From: Pseudonocardia hierapolitana
GTDB taxonomy: Bacteria; Actinomycetota; Actinomycetes; Mycobacteriales; Pseudonocardiaceae
Direction of reading: 5' to 3'
DNA length: 64,000 nt
Assembly: GCF_007994075.1 (NCBI RefSeq)
Contig: NZ_VIWU01000001.1
Coordinates: forward strand, 7,874,001-7,938,000
The notes under the pieces: generated by a model
Seen by the model: the letters and a program-made list of their open reading frames with translations, nothing else
Told to the model about the DNA's origin: nothing
The model's database searches: none
Shown: piece after piece, positions 8,682 to 22,150 of the stretch
Layout: each line of letters opens with the position of its first letter
Position numbering within the stretch: the stretch's first letter is position 1
Position numbers and translations under genes: made by a program

Positions 8682-10496
8682 CTACAGGTACTGGCCGGTG
8701 TTCGACGCGGTGTCGATCGCGCGGCCCGTCTCGGCGTTCTTGCCGGTGACGAGCGTGCGGATGTAGACGATCCGCTCCCCCTTCTTGCCGGAGATGCGCG
8801 CCCAGTCGTCGGGGTTGGTGGTGTTGGGCAGGTCCTCGTTCTCGGCGAACTCGTCGACGATCGCGTCCAGCAGGTGCTGCACGCGCAGCCCCGGCTGGCC
8901 GGTCTCGAGCACCGACTTGATCGCGGCCTTCTTCGACCGGTCGACGATGTTCTGGATCATCGCGCCGGAGTTGAAGTCCTTGAAGTACAGGGTCTCCTTG
9001 TCGCCGTTGGCGTAGGTGACCTCGAGGAACCGGTTCTCCTCCGTCTCGTCGTACATCCGCTCGGTGACCCGCTGGATCATCGCGTCGATGCACGCCTTGC
9101 GGTTGCCGCCGAACTCCGCCATGTCGTCGGCGTGGATCGGCAACGTGTCGGTGAGGTACTTGGAGAAGATGTCCTGCGCCGCCTCGGCGTCCGGCCGCTC
9201 GATCTTGATCTTCACGTCGAGCCGGCCCGGCCGCAGGATCGCGGGGTCGATCATGTCCTCGCGGTTGGAGGCGCCGATGACGATGACGTTCTCCAGGCCC
9301 TCGACACCGTCGATCTCCGCCAGCAGCTGCGGCACGATCGTGGTCTCGACGTCGGAGGACACACCGGACCCGCGGGTGCGGAAGATCGAGTCCATCTCGT
9401 CGAAGAACACGATCACCGGGGTGCCCGCGGAAGCCTTCTCCCTGGCCCGCTGGAAGATCAGCCGGATGTGCCGCTCGGTCTCGCCGACGAACTTGTTGAG
9501 CAGCTCGGGGCCCTTGATGTTGAGGAAGAACGCCCGGCCGTCCTCGGGGTTGTCGCCGCGGACGGCGGCCACCTTCTTGGCCAGCGAGTTGGCCACGGCC
9601 TTGGCGATGAGCGTCTTGCCGCAGCCGGGAGGGCCGTAGAGCAGCACGCCCTTGGGCGGGCGCAGCTCGTACTCCCGGAACAGCTCGGCGTGCAGGAACG
9701 GCAGCTCCACGGCGTCGCGGATCTGCTCGATCTGCCGGAACAGGCCGCCGATGTCCTCGTACTCGACGTCCGGCACCTCCTCCAGCACGAGGTCCTCGAC
9801 CTCGGCCTTCGGCACCCGCTCGTAGGCGTAGCCGGCCTTCGTGTCGACCAGGAGGGAGTCGCCCGGCTTGAGCGGCACGGCCTCGGGGTTGTCCTCGCCT
9901 GCGATCAGCGGGGCGGCGAGCCACACCACGCGCTCCTCGTCGGCGTGGCCGACGACGAGGGCACGGCCCGCGAGCCCGTCCTCGGTGGGTTCGGAGAGCA
10001 CCTCGCGCAGCGCGCAGACCTCGCCGATGCGCTCGTAGTCGCCCGCCTCGACGACGGTGAGCGCCTCGTTGAGCCGCACGGACTGCCCGCTCCGAAGCTC
10101 GGAGGCGTCGACGGCGGGGGACACGGCGACGCGCATGCGCCGGCCGGAGGTGAAGACGTCGACCGTCTCGTCGGGGTAACGAGTGAGGAAGACGCCGTAG
10201 CCGCTCGGTGGCTGCGCCAGCCGGTCGACCTCCTCGCGGAGCGCCACGAGCTGGCCGCGCGCCTCCTTGAGGGTCTCGGTGAGCTTCTCGTTGCGGGCCG
10301 AGAGCTGCGCGAGCCGGCTGGCCGACTCGGCGAGGCGCTGCTCGAGGACGCGCGCGTGCCGCGGGGACTCGGTGAGCTTGCGGCGGAGCAGGGCGACTTC
10401 CTCTTCGAGGAAGCGGATCTGCGCGGCGGCCTCGGCGGGGCTCAGCTCGCCGCGATCACCTGGTTCACGCCTGCCGGGACCGTCGTAGTGGTTCAC
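8682..10496 (-). CDS. arc: Proteasome-associated AAA ATPase (ARC/Mpa)
   Basis: The 604-residue product is the mycobacterial Mpa/ARC ring ATPase that recognises Pup-tagged proteins, unfolds them and feeds them to the 20S proteasome. It has an N-terminal coiled coil (about residues 15-90, [20 protein letters not shown]), an OB-fold region, and an AAA domain with Walker A GPPGCGKT near residue 287 and Walker [11 protein letters not shown] near residue 362. The final residues GQYL are the proteasome-gate-opening tail. I chose the GTG at 10496 because GGAGGGAGGA lies immediately upstream and [10 protein letters not shown] fits homologues. No dop, pup or prcBA gene follows; a terminator and a PAP2 gene do. 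Confidence 0.96.
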   Translation of the reverse strand: MNHYDGPGRREPGDRGELSPAEAAAQIRFLEEEVALLRRKLTESPRHARVLEQRLAESASRLAQLSARNEKLTETLKEARGQLVALREEVDRLAQPPSGYGVFLTRYPDETVDVFTSGRRMRVAVSPAVDASELRSGQSVRLNEALTVVEAGDYERIGEVCALREVLSEPTEDGLAGRALVVGHADEERVVWLAAPLIAGEDNPEAVPLKPGDSLLVDTKAGYAYERVPKAEVEDLVLEEVPDVEYEDIGGLFRQIEQIRDAVELPFLHAELFREYELRPPKGVLLYGPPGCGKTLIAKAVANSLAKKVAAVRGDNPEDGRAFFLNIKGPELLNKFVGETERHIRLIFQRAREKASAGTPVIVFFDEMDSIFRTRGSGVSSDVETTIVPQLLAEIDGVEGLENVIVIGASNREDMIDPAILRPGRLDVKIKIERPDAEAAQDIFSKYLTDTLPIHADDMAEFGGNRKACIDAMIQRVTERMYDETEENRFLEVTYANGDKETLYFKDFNSGAMIQNIVDRSKKAAIKSVLETGQPGLRVQHLLDAIVDEFAENEDLPNTTNPDDWARISGKKGERIVYIRTLVTGKNAETGRAIDTASNTGQYL

Positions 10497-10659
10497 GGCA
10501 TCCTCCCTCCGTGTTCCGTTTCCATACGGTACCTGCCAATGGGCGGTCTCCACCTTGCGGCGAACCGGTGATCCACCACTCAACCGGACGGCACCTTGAC
10601 GCCGGGCGATCGTCCTGGTCCGGTCACCACCGGGACGCGTCCCGTTAAGCCGGTCGAGG

Positions 10660-11682
<1,023 letters not shown>

Positions 11683-11780
11683 TCACCGGATGCCTCCCTC
11701 CGACGTCGCGGCCTCCGTGCCGCACTCCTCGATCCGGACAAGTCGGACGCTAGGCCGACAGGGTGAGTGAGTTGGCGTCG

Positions 11781-12689
11781 CTACTCCATCCGATCGATGA
11801 CGGTCTGCAGCGCGGGCTCCTCGGCCGACTCCGGCCAGCCCGGATATTCGGGTGGGACGCCGTCCCAGGCGGGGCAGAAGGCCTTGTGGCTGCACCAGTC
11901 GCACATGCGGGTGCGGTTGGGACGGAAGTCGCCGGTCTCCCCCGCCGTGCGGATGGCCGACCAGATGGCCTCGAGGGTGCGCTCGAAGCGCCGCAGCTCG
12001 GCCTCGTCGGGCTCGTAGGTGAGGTACTCGCCGTCGGACAGGTAGAGCAGGCGCAGCTGGGCGGGCACCACACCGCGCTCCTGCAGGAGCGCGAGCGCGT
12101 AGAACTTCATCTGGAACAGCGCGGCGACCTCGCCGGCCTCGCGGGGCGCCGCGCCGGTCTTGTAGTCGACCACCCGCACCTCGCCCGTGGGGGCGATGTC
12201 GAGGCGGTCGATGTAGCCGCGCAGCAACAGCCCGGACGCCAGCTCGGTCTCGACCAGCAGCTCGCGCGCGGCCGGTTCGAGCCGCCGTGGGTCCTCGAGC
12301 CGGAAGTACGCCTCCAGCAGGTCGGCCGCCGACTGCAGCCAGACCGGCAGCTCGGGGTCCTCCGAACCCTCGAACAGCTGCCCGGCCAGCTCGGGCAGTG
12401 CGGCGCACAGCTCCTCCCACGCCGGCCCGACGAGCCCGCGGGCCGCCTCGGGGGAACGCTGCGGCGCGGGCAGGTCGTAGAGCCGCTCCAGCACCGTGTG
12501 CACCAGGGTGCCGCGGATCTGGGCGCGGGAGGGCTGCTCGGGGAGCCGGTCGATGGCGCGGAAGCGGTACAGCAGCGGGCACTGCTTGAAATCGCCTGCC
12601 CGAGACGGGGACAGGGCGGGCCTGCGCCGCGGCGCCGGATCGGTGGTCGACCCGACGACCGCGGTATCTGTGCACGCCGTGTCCGTCAC
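11781..12689 (-). CDS. RecB-like PD-(D/E)XK nuclease, possibly Fe-S (PDDEXK_1/Cas4-like)
   Basis: A 302-residue protein with the RecB-nuclease motif RGYIDRLDIAP ... VRVVDYKTG, in which the Asp and DYK residues form the PD-(D/E)XK active site. A Cys near the N-terminus (GDFKQCPLLYRFR) and the C-terminal cluster RMCDWCSHKAFCPAW together resemble the four-cysteine iron-sulphur site of Cas4/AddB-type nucleases. It corresponds by position to Rv2119. The role is probably DNA repair or end processing, but no helicase partner is adjacent. The GTG at 12689 has TACGCT at 12697-12702 seven bases upstream. The 227 bases between it and trmI hold nothing I recognise. Confidence 0.88.
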   Translation of the reverse strand: MTDTACTDTAVVGSTTDPAPRRRPALSPSRAGDFKQCPLLYRFRAIDRLPEQPSRAQIRGTLVHTVLERLYDLPAPQRSPEAARGLVGPAWEELCAALPELAGQLFEGSEDPELPVWLQSAADLLEAYFRLEDPRRLEPAARELLVETELASGLLLRGYIDRLDIAPTGEVRVVDYKTGAAPREAGEVAALFQMKFYALALLQERGVVPAQLRLLYLSDGEYLTYEPDEAELRRFERTLEAIWSAIRTAGETGDFRPNRTRMCDWCSHKAFCPAWDGVPPEYPGWPESAEEPALQTVIDRME

Positions 12690-12696
12690 GTTCCGC

Positions 12697-12761
12697 AGCG
12701 TAGGTGACACCCCTGACACTCCTGGGCGGCGCGGCCACCACGAAAGGGGCTGCTCTAGGTT
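12697..12761. promoter_or_regulatory. Divergent leaderless-type promoters (RecB-like / lipoprotein)
   Basis: TACGCT on the minus strand (12697-12702) lies seven bases before the RecB-like GTG, and TAGGTT on the plus strand (12756-12761) lies six bases before the lipoprotein GTG. Both fit the TANNNT hexamer of actinobacterial leaderless promoters. The assignment is inference. Confidence 0.5.
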
Positions 12762-12767
12762 GGCCCG

Positions 12768-13310
12768 GTGAAGACGATCCGCACCGCGGTGGCTGCCGCC
12801 GCGCTGGTCGCCGCTCTCGCCGGGTGCGGCACCCCGGTGGCCGGGACGCCCGCAGCACAACCCGCCCCGCCGCCGACGCAGGCCCCGACGACGCCGCCAC
12901 CCGACCCCGAGGCCGACCGGGAGGCGATCGAGACCGTGTTCCACGACTACTACCGGGCCCTGCGCGCCCGGGACTTCACGACGGCGTGCAGCTACAACGC
13001 CCCGGAGACGACGAGCAGGCTGCTGGCCGACCTGCACGCCCGCGGCGTCGAGGCCGGCACGTGCGAGGAGGGCATGACCGCCGTGTACGCGATCCCGTCG
13101 AACGCGCGGGTCGTCGAGCAGGTCGGGCAGAACGCCACGATCGAGGACGTCACGGTGAACGGTGATCAGGCCACCGTCAACTGGACCTCGAAGGTGAACG
13201 GCAGGAGCGGACCGGGCACCACGAACCTGCGCCGCGTCGACGGCCGGTGGCTGCTGTCCGGTTCCGGTACCACCCCGGGCGGCGGCGCGGGCGCCGCGAG
13301 CGGCACATGA
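12768..13310 (+). CDS. Secreted lipoprotein, NTF2/SnoaL-like domain
   Basis: A 180-residue protein with a signal peptide ending in a lipobox (LAALAGCGT, lipidated Cys at residue 20), a Pro/Thr-rich tether (about residues 26-48), then a compact domain beginning EADREAIETVFHDYYRALRA and containing DQATVNWTSKVNGRSG. That arrangement is common in actinobacterial cell-surface proteins with an NTF2/SnoaL-like fold. No catalytic residues are evident. The GTG start has a leaderless-type TAGGTT six bases upstream. It is divergent from the RecB-like gene. The function is unknown. Confidence 0.78.
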   Translation: MKTIRTAVAAAALVAALAGCGTPVAGTPAAQPAPPPTQAPTTPPPDPEADREAIETVFHDYYRALRARDFTTACSYNAPETTSRLLADLHARGVEAGTCEEGMTAVYAIPSNARVVEQVGQNATIEDVTVNGDQATVNWTSKVNGRSGPGTTNLRRVDGRWLLSGSGTTPGGGAGAASGT

Positions 13311-13371
13311 GCGGGCTTGCGCGCGAATCGATGTCACAGCGCCCGCGCGAAGCGCCGGCGGAGCGCGGCGG

Positions 13372-13416
13372 GGCCGTGCGCAGCGAGGCCGAGCGCAGCG
13401 GGGCCGAGCGATGAGC
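13372..13416 (+). repeat. Three 15-base tandem repeats reaching over the thioesterase start
   Basis: Units GGCCGTGCGCAGCGA, GGCCGAGCGCAGCGG and GGCCGAGCGATGAGC follow one another without gaps; the third contains the ATG at 13411. The sequence just upstream (13351-13371) is a weaker relative. The period is a multiple of three and could also be read as codons. Confidence 0.6.
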
Positions 13417-14210
13417 GAGCTGGACCCGTTCTACCTGCCCCTCGACGGGGCCGACGGCGAGCGCTTCCACGCCACGGCCTCGACCACCGGGCCGTGGTTC
13501 GCCGATGCCCAGCACGTGGGACCCCCTTCTGCGCTGCTGGCGCGGGCGATGGAGCGCCTGCCCGACGGGCGGGGCCTACAGCTCGTCCGCCTCACGGTGG
13601 AGGTGCTCGGCCCGGTCCCCGCGGGCGAGGTGCAGGTCACCGCCGCGGTCGAGCGGCCCGGCCGGTCCATCGAGCTGGTCGCAGCGGAGATGAGCGCAGC
13701 CGGACGCACCGTGCTGCGGGCCCGCGGCTGGCGGATCGCCGCGGGCGACACGACGGCGGTGGTCGCCGGCACGGCCGAGCCCCTGCCGCCGCCCGTCGAG
13801 GGCACGCCGCAGACGACCTGGTCCGAAGGCTGGCTACCCGGCTTCATCGACGCCGTCGAGTGGCGCTGGGTGGCGGGCGGACCCCCGGGCACGGGTCCGG
13901 GTACGGCATGGATCCGGGCGCGGGTGCCGGTGGTGACGGGCGAGAAGCCCACCCCCGTGCAGCGGCTCATGCTGGCGGCCGACTGCGCGAACGGCGTCGG
14001 GGCCCCGCTGGACCTGCGCGAGTGGTGTTCGTCAACACCGAATTGACCGTCCACCTGCACCGCCCTCCGGTGGGAGAGTGGATCGGTGTCGACGCCTCCA
14101 CCGTGGTGGGTCCGACCGGCGCAGGCACGGTGTCCGCGCTCCTGCACGACGAGCACGGCCACACCGGCCGTAGCGCCCAGGCCCTGATCGTGCGGCCGCG
14201 CGGGGCCTGA
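13411..14210 (+). pseudogene. Acyl-CoA thioesterase-family gene with a frameshift near 14025
   Basis: The first frame (MSELDPFYLPLDGADGERFH ... AADCANGVGAPLDLREW) is a thioesterase-family protein of the two-hot-dog TesB-like type, but runs into a stop at 14046. The expected C-terminal hot-dog half (VFVNTELTVHLHRPPVGEWI ... GRSAQALIVRPRGA) continues in another frame to 14210. Adding one G to the GG at 14024-14025 (GAGTGG-TGTTC to GAGTGGGTGTTC) restores WVFVNTELT and gives a 266-residue protein of normal length. So this is either a recent one-base deletion or a sequencing error in a short G run. Nothing else in the gene looks decayed. Confidence 0.85.
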
Positions 14211-14263
14211 GCCGTGCCCGGCAGGGGCGCAACCGGCACGTTCCGCGGACCGCCCGCGCCGAA

Positions 14264-14349
14264 GCCGTGATCAGCGGTTCGGTGCGACGGCAGCCGGATC
14301 CGGCCGTCGCACCGACCTGCCGATCACGACGACGCCGCCTGCGGCGAGA
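14264..14349 (-). repeat. Dispersed palindromic element, copy A
   Basis: A region whose reverse complement matches 52012-52105 with about four substitutions and two small insertions. It is itself palindromic: CGGTGCGACGG and CCGTCGCACCG form an 11-bp stem around CAGCCGGATCCGG, extended outward by GTGATCAGCGG/CTGCCGATCAC. It lies between the convergent thioesterase and hisG genes. It could be a bidirectional terminator, a REP-like element or a MITE remnant. Confidence 0.75.
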
Positions 14350-14389
14350 TGCCCCCCACACACGGACACGACGATCGACAGCTGAAGCG

Positions 14390-15301
14390 CTAGCTCGCGT
14401 ACGGCTGGACCATCGCGCCATCGACCGCGCGGCAGGAGCGGATCTCCGAGGTGAGGATCGCGCGCACACCCAGCTCGGCGAGGTCGTCCATCACCCTGTT
14501 GGCCACCGTGCGGCGCACCATCGACCGCACCGCCGACCAGCCGGGCTCGGTGAGCGGGGAGACGGTGGGCGCCTGCATGCCCGGCGTGATCCGCTTGGCC
14601 TGCTCGAGCACGTGGTCGGGGCAGTCGTAGTCGAGCATCAGGTACTGGCGGGCGTACACGACGCCCTGGATGCGGCCGGTGAAGACGACCTTGGCCGCCT
14701 TGATCTCGGCCGTCTCGGGGCGGTCCGGGCGCGGCTCCCGCTCGATCAGGGTGGCCTGCGACACGGCGATCGCGTCGTCGAAGGGGACGAGGCCGTGCTG
14801 GCGCAGCGTGCGCCCGGAGGACACGACGTCGGCGATCGCGTCGGCCAGCCCCAGCTGCACGGAGATCTCGACGGCGCCGTCGAGCTTGATGATGTCGGCG
14901 CGGACGCGGTTGCGCGCCAGGTGGGCGCGGACCAGGCGCGGGTAGGACGTGGCGATCTTCTTGCCCTCGAGGTGCTTGATCGTCCACTGCTCGCCGTTCT
15001 CGGTGAGGGGAGGTGCGGCGAAGCGGAACTTGGAGGCGCCGAAGCCCAGCTCGATGACGCGCTTGACCTGGCTGCCGGACTCCTCCATGAGGTCGGCGCC
15101 GGTGATGCCCAGGTGCAGGTCGCCGGAGCCGACGTAGGTGGCGATGTCCTTGGGACGCAGGTAGAAGAACTCGACCTCGTTCTCCTCGTCCAGCATGCTC
15201 AGGTCGCGCGAGTCCGATCGCTGCCGGTACCCCGCTTCCCGCATCATGGTCGCGGCGGGCTCGGCCAGCGTCCCCTTGTTCGGGAGTGCGACGCGGAGCA
15301 T
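14390..15301 (-). CDS. hisG: ATP phosphoribosyltransferase, long form
   Basis: A 303-residue HisG, the first enzyme of histidine synthesis (ATP + PRPP to phosphoribosyl-ATP). It opens MLRVALPNKGTLAEPAATMM and includes YVGSGDLHLGITGADLMEES and LADAIADVVSSGRTLRQHGL. The length indicates the long form with a C-terminal ACT-like domain that binds histidine for feedback inhibition. GAGGAGAG just upstream of the ATG is a good ribosome-binding site. hisE lies upstream in the same direction, so the two form an operon as in M. tuberculosis. Confidence 0.96.
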   Translation of the reverse strand: MLRVALPNKGTLAEPAATMMREAGYRQRSDSRDLSMLDEENEVEFFYLRPKDIATYVGSGDLHLGITGADLMEESGSQVKRVIELGFGASKFRFAAPPLTENGEQWTIKHLEGKKIATSYPRLVRAHLARNRVRADIIKLDGAVEISVQLGLADAIADVVSSGRTLRQHGLVPFDDAIAVSQATLIEREPRPDRPETAEIKAAKVVFTGRIQGVVYARQYLMLDYDCPDHVLEQAKRITPGMQAPTVSPLTEPGWSAVRSMVRRTVANRVMDDLAELGVRAILTSEIRSCRAVDGAMVQPYAS

Positions 15302-15354
15302 GGGACTCTCCTCAAGAGCTACGTGCAGTGCCGTTCAAAATGCACAGTGGTGGT

Positions 15355-15618
15355 TCAAAGGTACTTGTAGACGTCCTCGAGCGTGATCTTGCGCCCGATC
15401 ATGAGGACCTGGATCCGGTAGAGCAGCTGGGAGATCTCCTCGGCCAGCGCGTCGTCGCCCTCGTGCTCGGCCGCGAGCCAGACCTCCCCGGCCTCTTCGA
15501 GCACCTTCTTGCCCTGCTCGTGGACTCCGGCGTCGAGCGCGGCGACCGTGCCGGAGCCCGCCGGCCTGGTGGTGGCGCGCTCGGTGAGCTCGGCGTAGAG
15601 CGCGTCGAAGGTCTTCAC
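15355..15618 (-). CDS. hisE: Phosphoribosyl-ATP pyrophosphatase
   Basis: An 87-residue HisE, which hydrolyses phosphoribosyl-ATP to phosphoribosyl-AMP in histidine synthesis. [40 protein letters not shown] and [17 protein letters not shown] are typical of this MazG-like all-helical fold, with the EE..E metal ligands visible. The GTG at 15618 was chosen over an upstream ATG at 15648 because it gives the usual length and GGAGAGGAGAT precedes it. hisG follows 53 bases downstream. The 161 bases up to the HAD gene hold no gene I recognise. Confidence 0.95.
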   Translation of the reverse strand: MKTFDALYAELTERATTRPAGSGTVAALDAGVHEQGKKVLEEAGEVWLAAEHEGDDALAEEISQLLYRIQVLMIGRKITLEDVYKYL

Positions 15619-15779
15619 GTCGGCATCTCCTCTCCTGGTCAGTGTCATATCTGGTCGAGAGCGACGCGAACGGGACCCGACCTCGTGCTGCGCCCGGTCA
15701 GAGCGCTGCGCCGGACGGTCTCAAGCCTCGCACCACGGCCGGCGGGCCAGGCGAGCGGACCCTGCCGGGGGACGAACGG

Positions 15780-16497
15780 TCACGCCACGCGCTCTCCACG
15801 TCCCTGCGCGTAACTGATCTCGATGTCGTCCGCGGTCAGTCCGAGCAGCGAGCCGCGATGGACCCGACGCGGGCCGGCCGGCACCGCCACGTCGCACGGC
15901 ACCACGAGGACGGCGCACCCGGCCCGCTCGGCCGCGGTGGCACCCGTCGGCGAGTCCTCCACCGCGAGGCAGCTCTCGGGGGCGACGCCGAGCAGCTCGG
16001 CGGCCCGCAGGTAGGGGTCGGGGTCCGGCTTCCCGTGCGGGACCTCGTCCCCGCAGACCGTGACCGTGAAGTGCTCGCGCCCGATGCTCTCCAGGGCCTT
16101 CTCGGTGAGCGATCGCAGGGTGTTGGTGACGAGCGCGGTGGGCCAGCCCGCCGCGCGGACCATGCGCAACGCCTCGAGGGCGCCCGGTCGCCACACGAGC
16201 CCGGCCGCGAACAGCTCGCCGGTGCGGTCGGTCAGGTGCTGCTCGGCCTGCGCCATCAGCTCCGGGTCGTGTTCCAGGCCGAGGTCGTCGAACATCAGCC
16301 CGAGCGAGCGCGCCATGTTCGAGCCGACCATCGCCTCGCGGGCCTCGGCGGAGAGCTCACCACCTAGGCGGCGCGCGGTGTCGGCGAGGGAGATCGTCCA
16401 GACCTTCTCGGAATCGACGAGCGTGCCGTCCATGTCCCACAGGACCGCGGCCGGACCGGACGGGGCTGTGTTGGTTTTCGGACCTGGCGAGCAGTCC

Positions 16498-16508
<11 letters not shown>
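15780..16508 (-). CDS. HAD-superfamily phosphatase (beta-phosphoglucomutase-like)
   Basis: A 242-residue HAD hydrolase with all four motifs: DMDGTLVDSE (motif I, nucleophile Asp), ALVTNTLRS (II), HGKPDPDPYLRAAELLG (III) and AVEDSPTGATAAERAG (IV). The helical cap between motifs I and II puts it in subclass I with the phosphoglucomutase-like phosphatases. Its start lies inside the metH 3' end (11-base overlap), so it is probably co-transcribed and translationally coupled with metH. The substrate is unknown; in related genomes a HAD gene often lies beside metH and hisE. Confidence 0.9.
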
Positions 16509-20058
<3,550 letters not shown>

Positions 20059-20064
20059 GAGCCC

Positions 20065-20119
20065 ACGGTAGTCGCCCGCGGGGGATACACCGGTGGGGGC
20101 GCGGCCCGGGCCGTAGGCT
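20065..20119. promoter_or_regulatory. Back-to-back leaderless-type promoters (metH / PAC2)
   Basis: TACCGT on the minus strand (20065-20070) lies six bases before the metH GTG, and TAGGCT on the plus strand (20114-20119) lies six bases before the PAC2 ATG. No ribosome-binding site is visible for either gene. Confidence 0.5.
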
Positions 20120-20125
20120 GGACCG

Positions 20126-21010
20126 ATGACCGATCGCGATCCACGAACCGGAGCGTCGGGCGGCCCGCCGCGTCTCGTCGAGCCGGTGATGATCGCCGCC
20201 TTCGAGGGGTGGAACGACGCAGGGGAGGCCGCCAGCACCGCACTGGAGCACCTCGAGCTCAGCTGGGACGCCACGCCGCTGGCCTCGATCGACCCCGAGG
20301 AGTACTACGACTTCCAGGTCACGCGCCCGCACGTACGCCTCACCGACGGGGTGACCCGCAAGATCGAGTGGCAGACCACCCGCCTGTCGGTGGCCAAGCT
20401 GCCGGGCACCGAGAGGCACGTCGTGCTCGTCAACGGGATCGAGCCGAACCTGCGCTGGCGCAGCTTCTGCCGCGAGCTCCTCGATTACGTCGACAAGCTC
20501 GGCGTGACGAAGGTCATCACTCTCGGGGCGCTGCTCACCGATACCCCGCACACCCGCCCGACCCCGGTCAGCGGCATCTCCTACGACAAGTCCTCCGCGG
20601 GCGAGCTGCGGGTGGAGCCGTCGAGCTACCAGGGACCCACGGGCATCGTCGGCGTCTTCCAGAACGCGTGCGTCGAGGCCGGGATCCCGGCGGTGTCGTT
20701 CTGGGCGTCCGTGCCGCACTACGTCTCGCAGGCCCGCGTGCCGAAGGCCGCCGTCGCGCTGCTGCACCGCGTGGAGGAGGTCCTCGACGTCGAGGTGCCG
20801 CTCGGAGGGCTGCCGGAGCAGGCCGAGGAGTGGGAGCGCACCGTCTCGGAGATGGCCGAGGCCGACGACGAGGTGCGCGAGTACGTGCGCCAGCTCGAGG
20901 AGCAGGCCGAGGCCGAGGGCGACGCGCTGCCCGAGGCCGACGGGGACGCGATCGCCGCCGACTTCGAGCGGTACCTGCGCCGGCGCGGCACGGGGGGCTC
21001 GGGCAACTGA
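20126..21010 (+). CDS. PAC2-family protein (proteasome assembly chaperone-like)
   Basis: A 294-residue PAC2-domain protein: VEPVMIAAFEGWNDAGEAAS, DPEEYYDFQVTRPHVRL and ITLGALLTDTPHTRPTPVSG are strong family matches, followed by a long acidic helical tail rich in Glu and Ala (from about residue 228). Eukaryotic PAC2 helps assemble 20S proteasomes; the actinobacterial role is unproven, though the gene is generally found in the same region as mpa. It is divergent from metH and overlaps the next MFS gene by four bases (CTGA). Confidence 0.92.
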   Translation: MTDRDPRTGASGGPPRLVEPVMIAAFEGWNDAGEAASTALEHLELSWDATPLASIDPEEYYDFQVTRPHVRLTDGVTRKIEWQTTRLSVAKLPGTERHVVLVNGIEPNLRWRSFCRELLDYVDKLGVTKVITLGALLTDTPHTRPTPVSGISYDKSSAGELRVEPSSYQGPTGIVGVFQNACVEAGIPAVSFWASVPHYVSQARVPKAAVALLHRVEEVLDVEVPLGGLPEQAEEWERTVSEMAEADDEVREYVRQLEEQAEAEGDALPEADGDAIAADFERYLRRRGTGGSGN

Positions 21011-22137
21011 CCCCGGCGCTCGCCCGGGCCGGCCTCTACGCAGGAGCCTTCCTCGGGCCGTTCGGGGCGGGGATCACCGTCGCGATGCTGCCCGAGCTCG
21101 GCTCGTCGTACGGCGTGTCGCCCGGGACGGCGTCGCTGTCGGTCACGGCCTACTTCCTGCCGTTCGCCGCCGTGATGCTCTTCTCGGGCACCCTCGGCGA
21201 ACGCTGGGGGCGGCGGCGCACGGTCGTCGTCGGCTACGCCGGTTACGTGCTCGCGTCGCTGGCGTGCGTCCTGGCCTCGACGTTCGCGCTGTTCCTCGCG
21301 GCGAGGGCGCTGCAGGGCGTGGCCAACGCGTTCACCACACCGCTGTTGCTGTCCGCCCTCGGGGCGGCCGCGCCCGGCAACCGGCTCGGCCGCGCCCTCG
21401 GCTGGTTCGGCTCGTTGCAGGCGGCGGGGCAGACGTCCGCCCCGCTGCTCGGCGGCATCGCCGCGGAGGTCGACTGGCGGTTCGCGTTCGGCGGGGTCGC
21501 GGTGGTGGCCGCGGCGCTCGCCCTGTTGGGCATACCGGCGGAGAAGGCCGACGACGGTGCGCGGCGGGAACGCCTCGCCACCGCGCTGCGCGCCGCACTG
21601 CGGCCCGAGGTGCTGCGCATCGGCGCTACCGCCGCGCTCGGTTGGGGGTGCCTCACCGGGCTCAGCTTCATGGTCGCGCTGCGCCTGGAGGAGGGGTTCG
21701 GGATCGGTGCCGGGCCACGCGGGCTCGTCCTCACCGCCGCCGGGATCGCCGGGCTGCTCACCGCCCCGCTCATCGGCGGCCGCGTCGACCGGATCGGGCG
21801 CCGCCGCAGCGTGCTCATCGGCGCCGGATGCGGCGCCCTCGTCGTCGTGGGGGTCGGGACGCTGCCCGGCGTCTGGATGGTCGCGCTCGCGTGGGCGGCA
21901 GGCGGGGTGGCCACGCAGCTGCTGCTCGTCGGCGTCAACGCGCTCGTGCTGGGCTCGGCGCGCAACCGCGGCGGCTCGGTGTCGGTGGTGCAGTCACTGC
22001 GGTTCGGCGGGGCCGCCCTGAGCCCGGTGGCGTTCACCCCGCTCTACCACGCCGATCCGGTCGCAGGCTTCCTCGTTCCGGCGGCTCTGCTGGCCCTGGC
22101 GGTGCCGGCCGTGCTCCCGCGGGAGCACCGGGCCTGA
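21007..22137 (+). CDS. MFS transporter, probable CTG start
   Basis: A 376-residue MFS permease with about 12 hydrophobic segments and the loop signature GERWGRRRTVVVGYAGYVLA after helix 2, repeated as GGRVDRIGRRRSVLIGAGCG in the second half. No ATG, GTG or TTG precedes the first helix (ARAGLYAGAFLGPFGAGITV); the only sensible start is the CTG at 21007, which overlaps the PAC2 stop as CTGA, exactly where ATGA or GTGA overlaps occur elsewhere here, with a GGGGGG run 9-14 bases upstream. A later ATG would remove helix 1. The exported substrate is unknown. Confidence 0.8.
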   Translation: MTPALARAGLYAGAFLGPFGAGITVAMLPELGSSYGVSPGTASLSVTAYFLPFAAVMLFSGTLGERWGRRRTVVVGYAGYVLASLACVLASTFALFLAARALQGVANAFTTPLLLSALGAAAPGNRLGRALGWFGSLQAAGQTSAPLLGGIAAEVDWRFAFGGVAVVAAALALLGIPAEKADDGARRERLATALRAALRPEVLRIGATAALGWGCLTGLSFMVALRLEEGFGIGAGPRGLVLTAAGIAGLLTAPLIGGRVDRIGRRRSVLIGAGCGALVVVGVGTLPGVWMVALAWAAGGVATQLLLVGVNALVLGSARNRGGSVSVVQSLRFGGAALSPVAFTPLYHADPVAGFLVPAALLALAVPAVLPREHRA

Positions 22138-22150
22138 GCCCACCGGGTCC

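Noticed and set aside
13317..14210. Long plus-strand frame starting upstream of the thioesterase and ending at 14210
   Set aside because: Its first 230 codons are an out-of-frame Arg/Gly-rich translation of the thioesterase; only the last 60 are real, supplied by the frameshift.
20059..20125. Possible cobalamin riboswitch before metH
   Set aside because: Only 67 bases separate metH from the divergent PAC2 gene, and no B12-box-like sequence is seen; the promoter looks leaderless.
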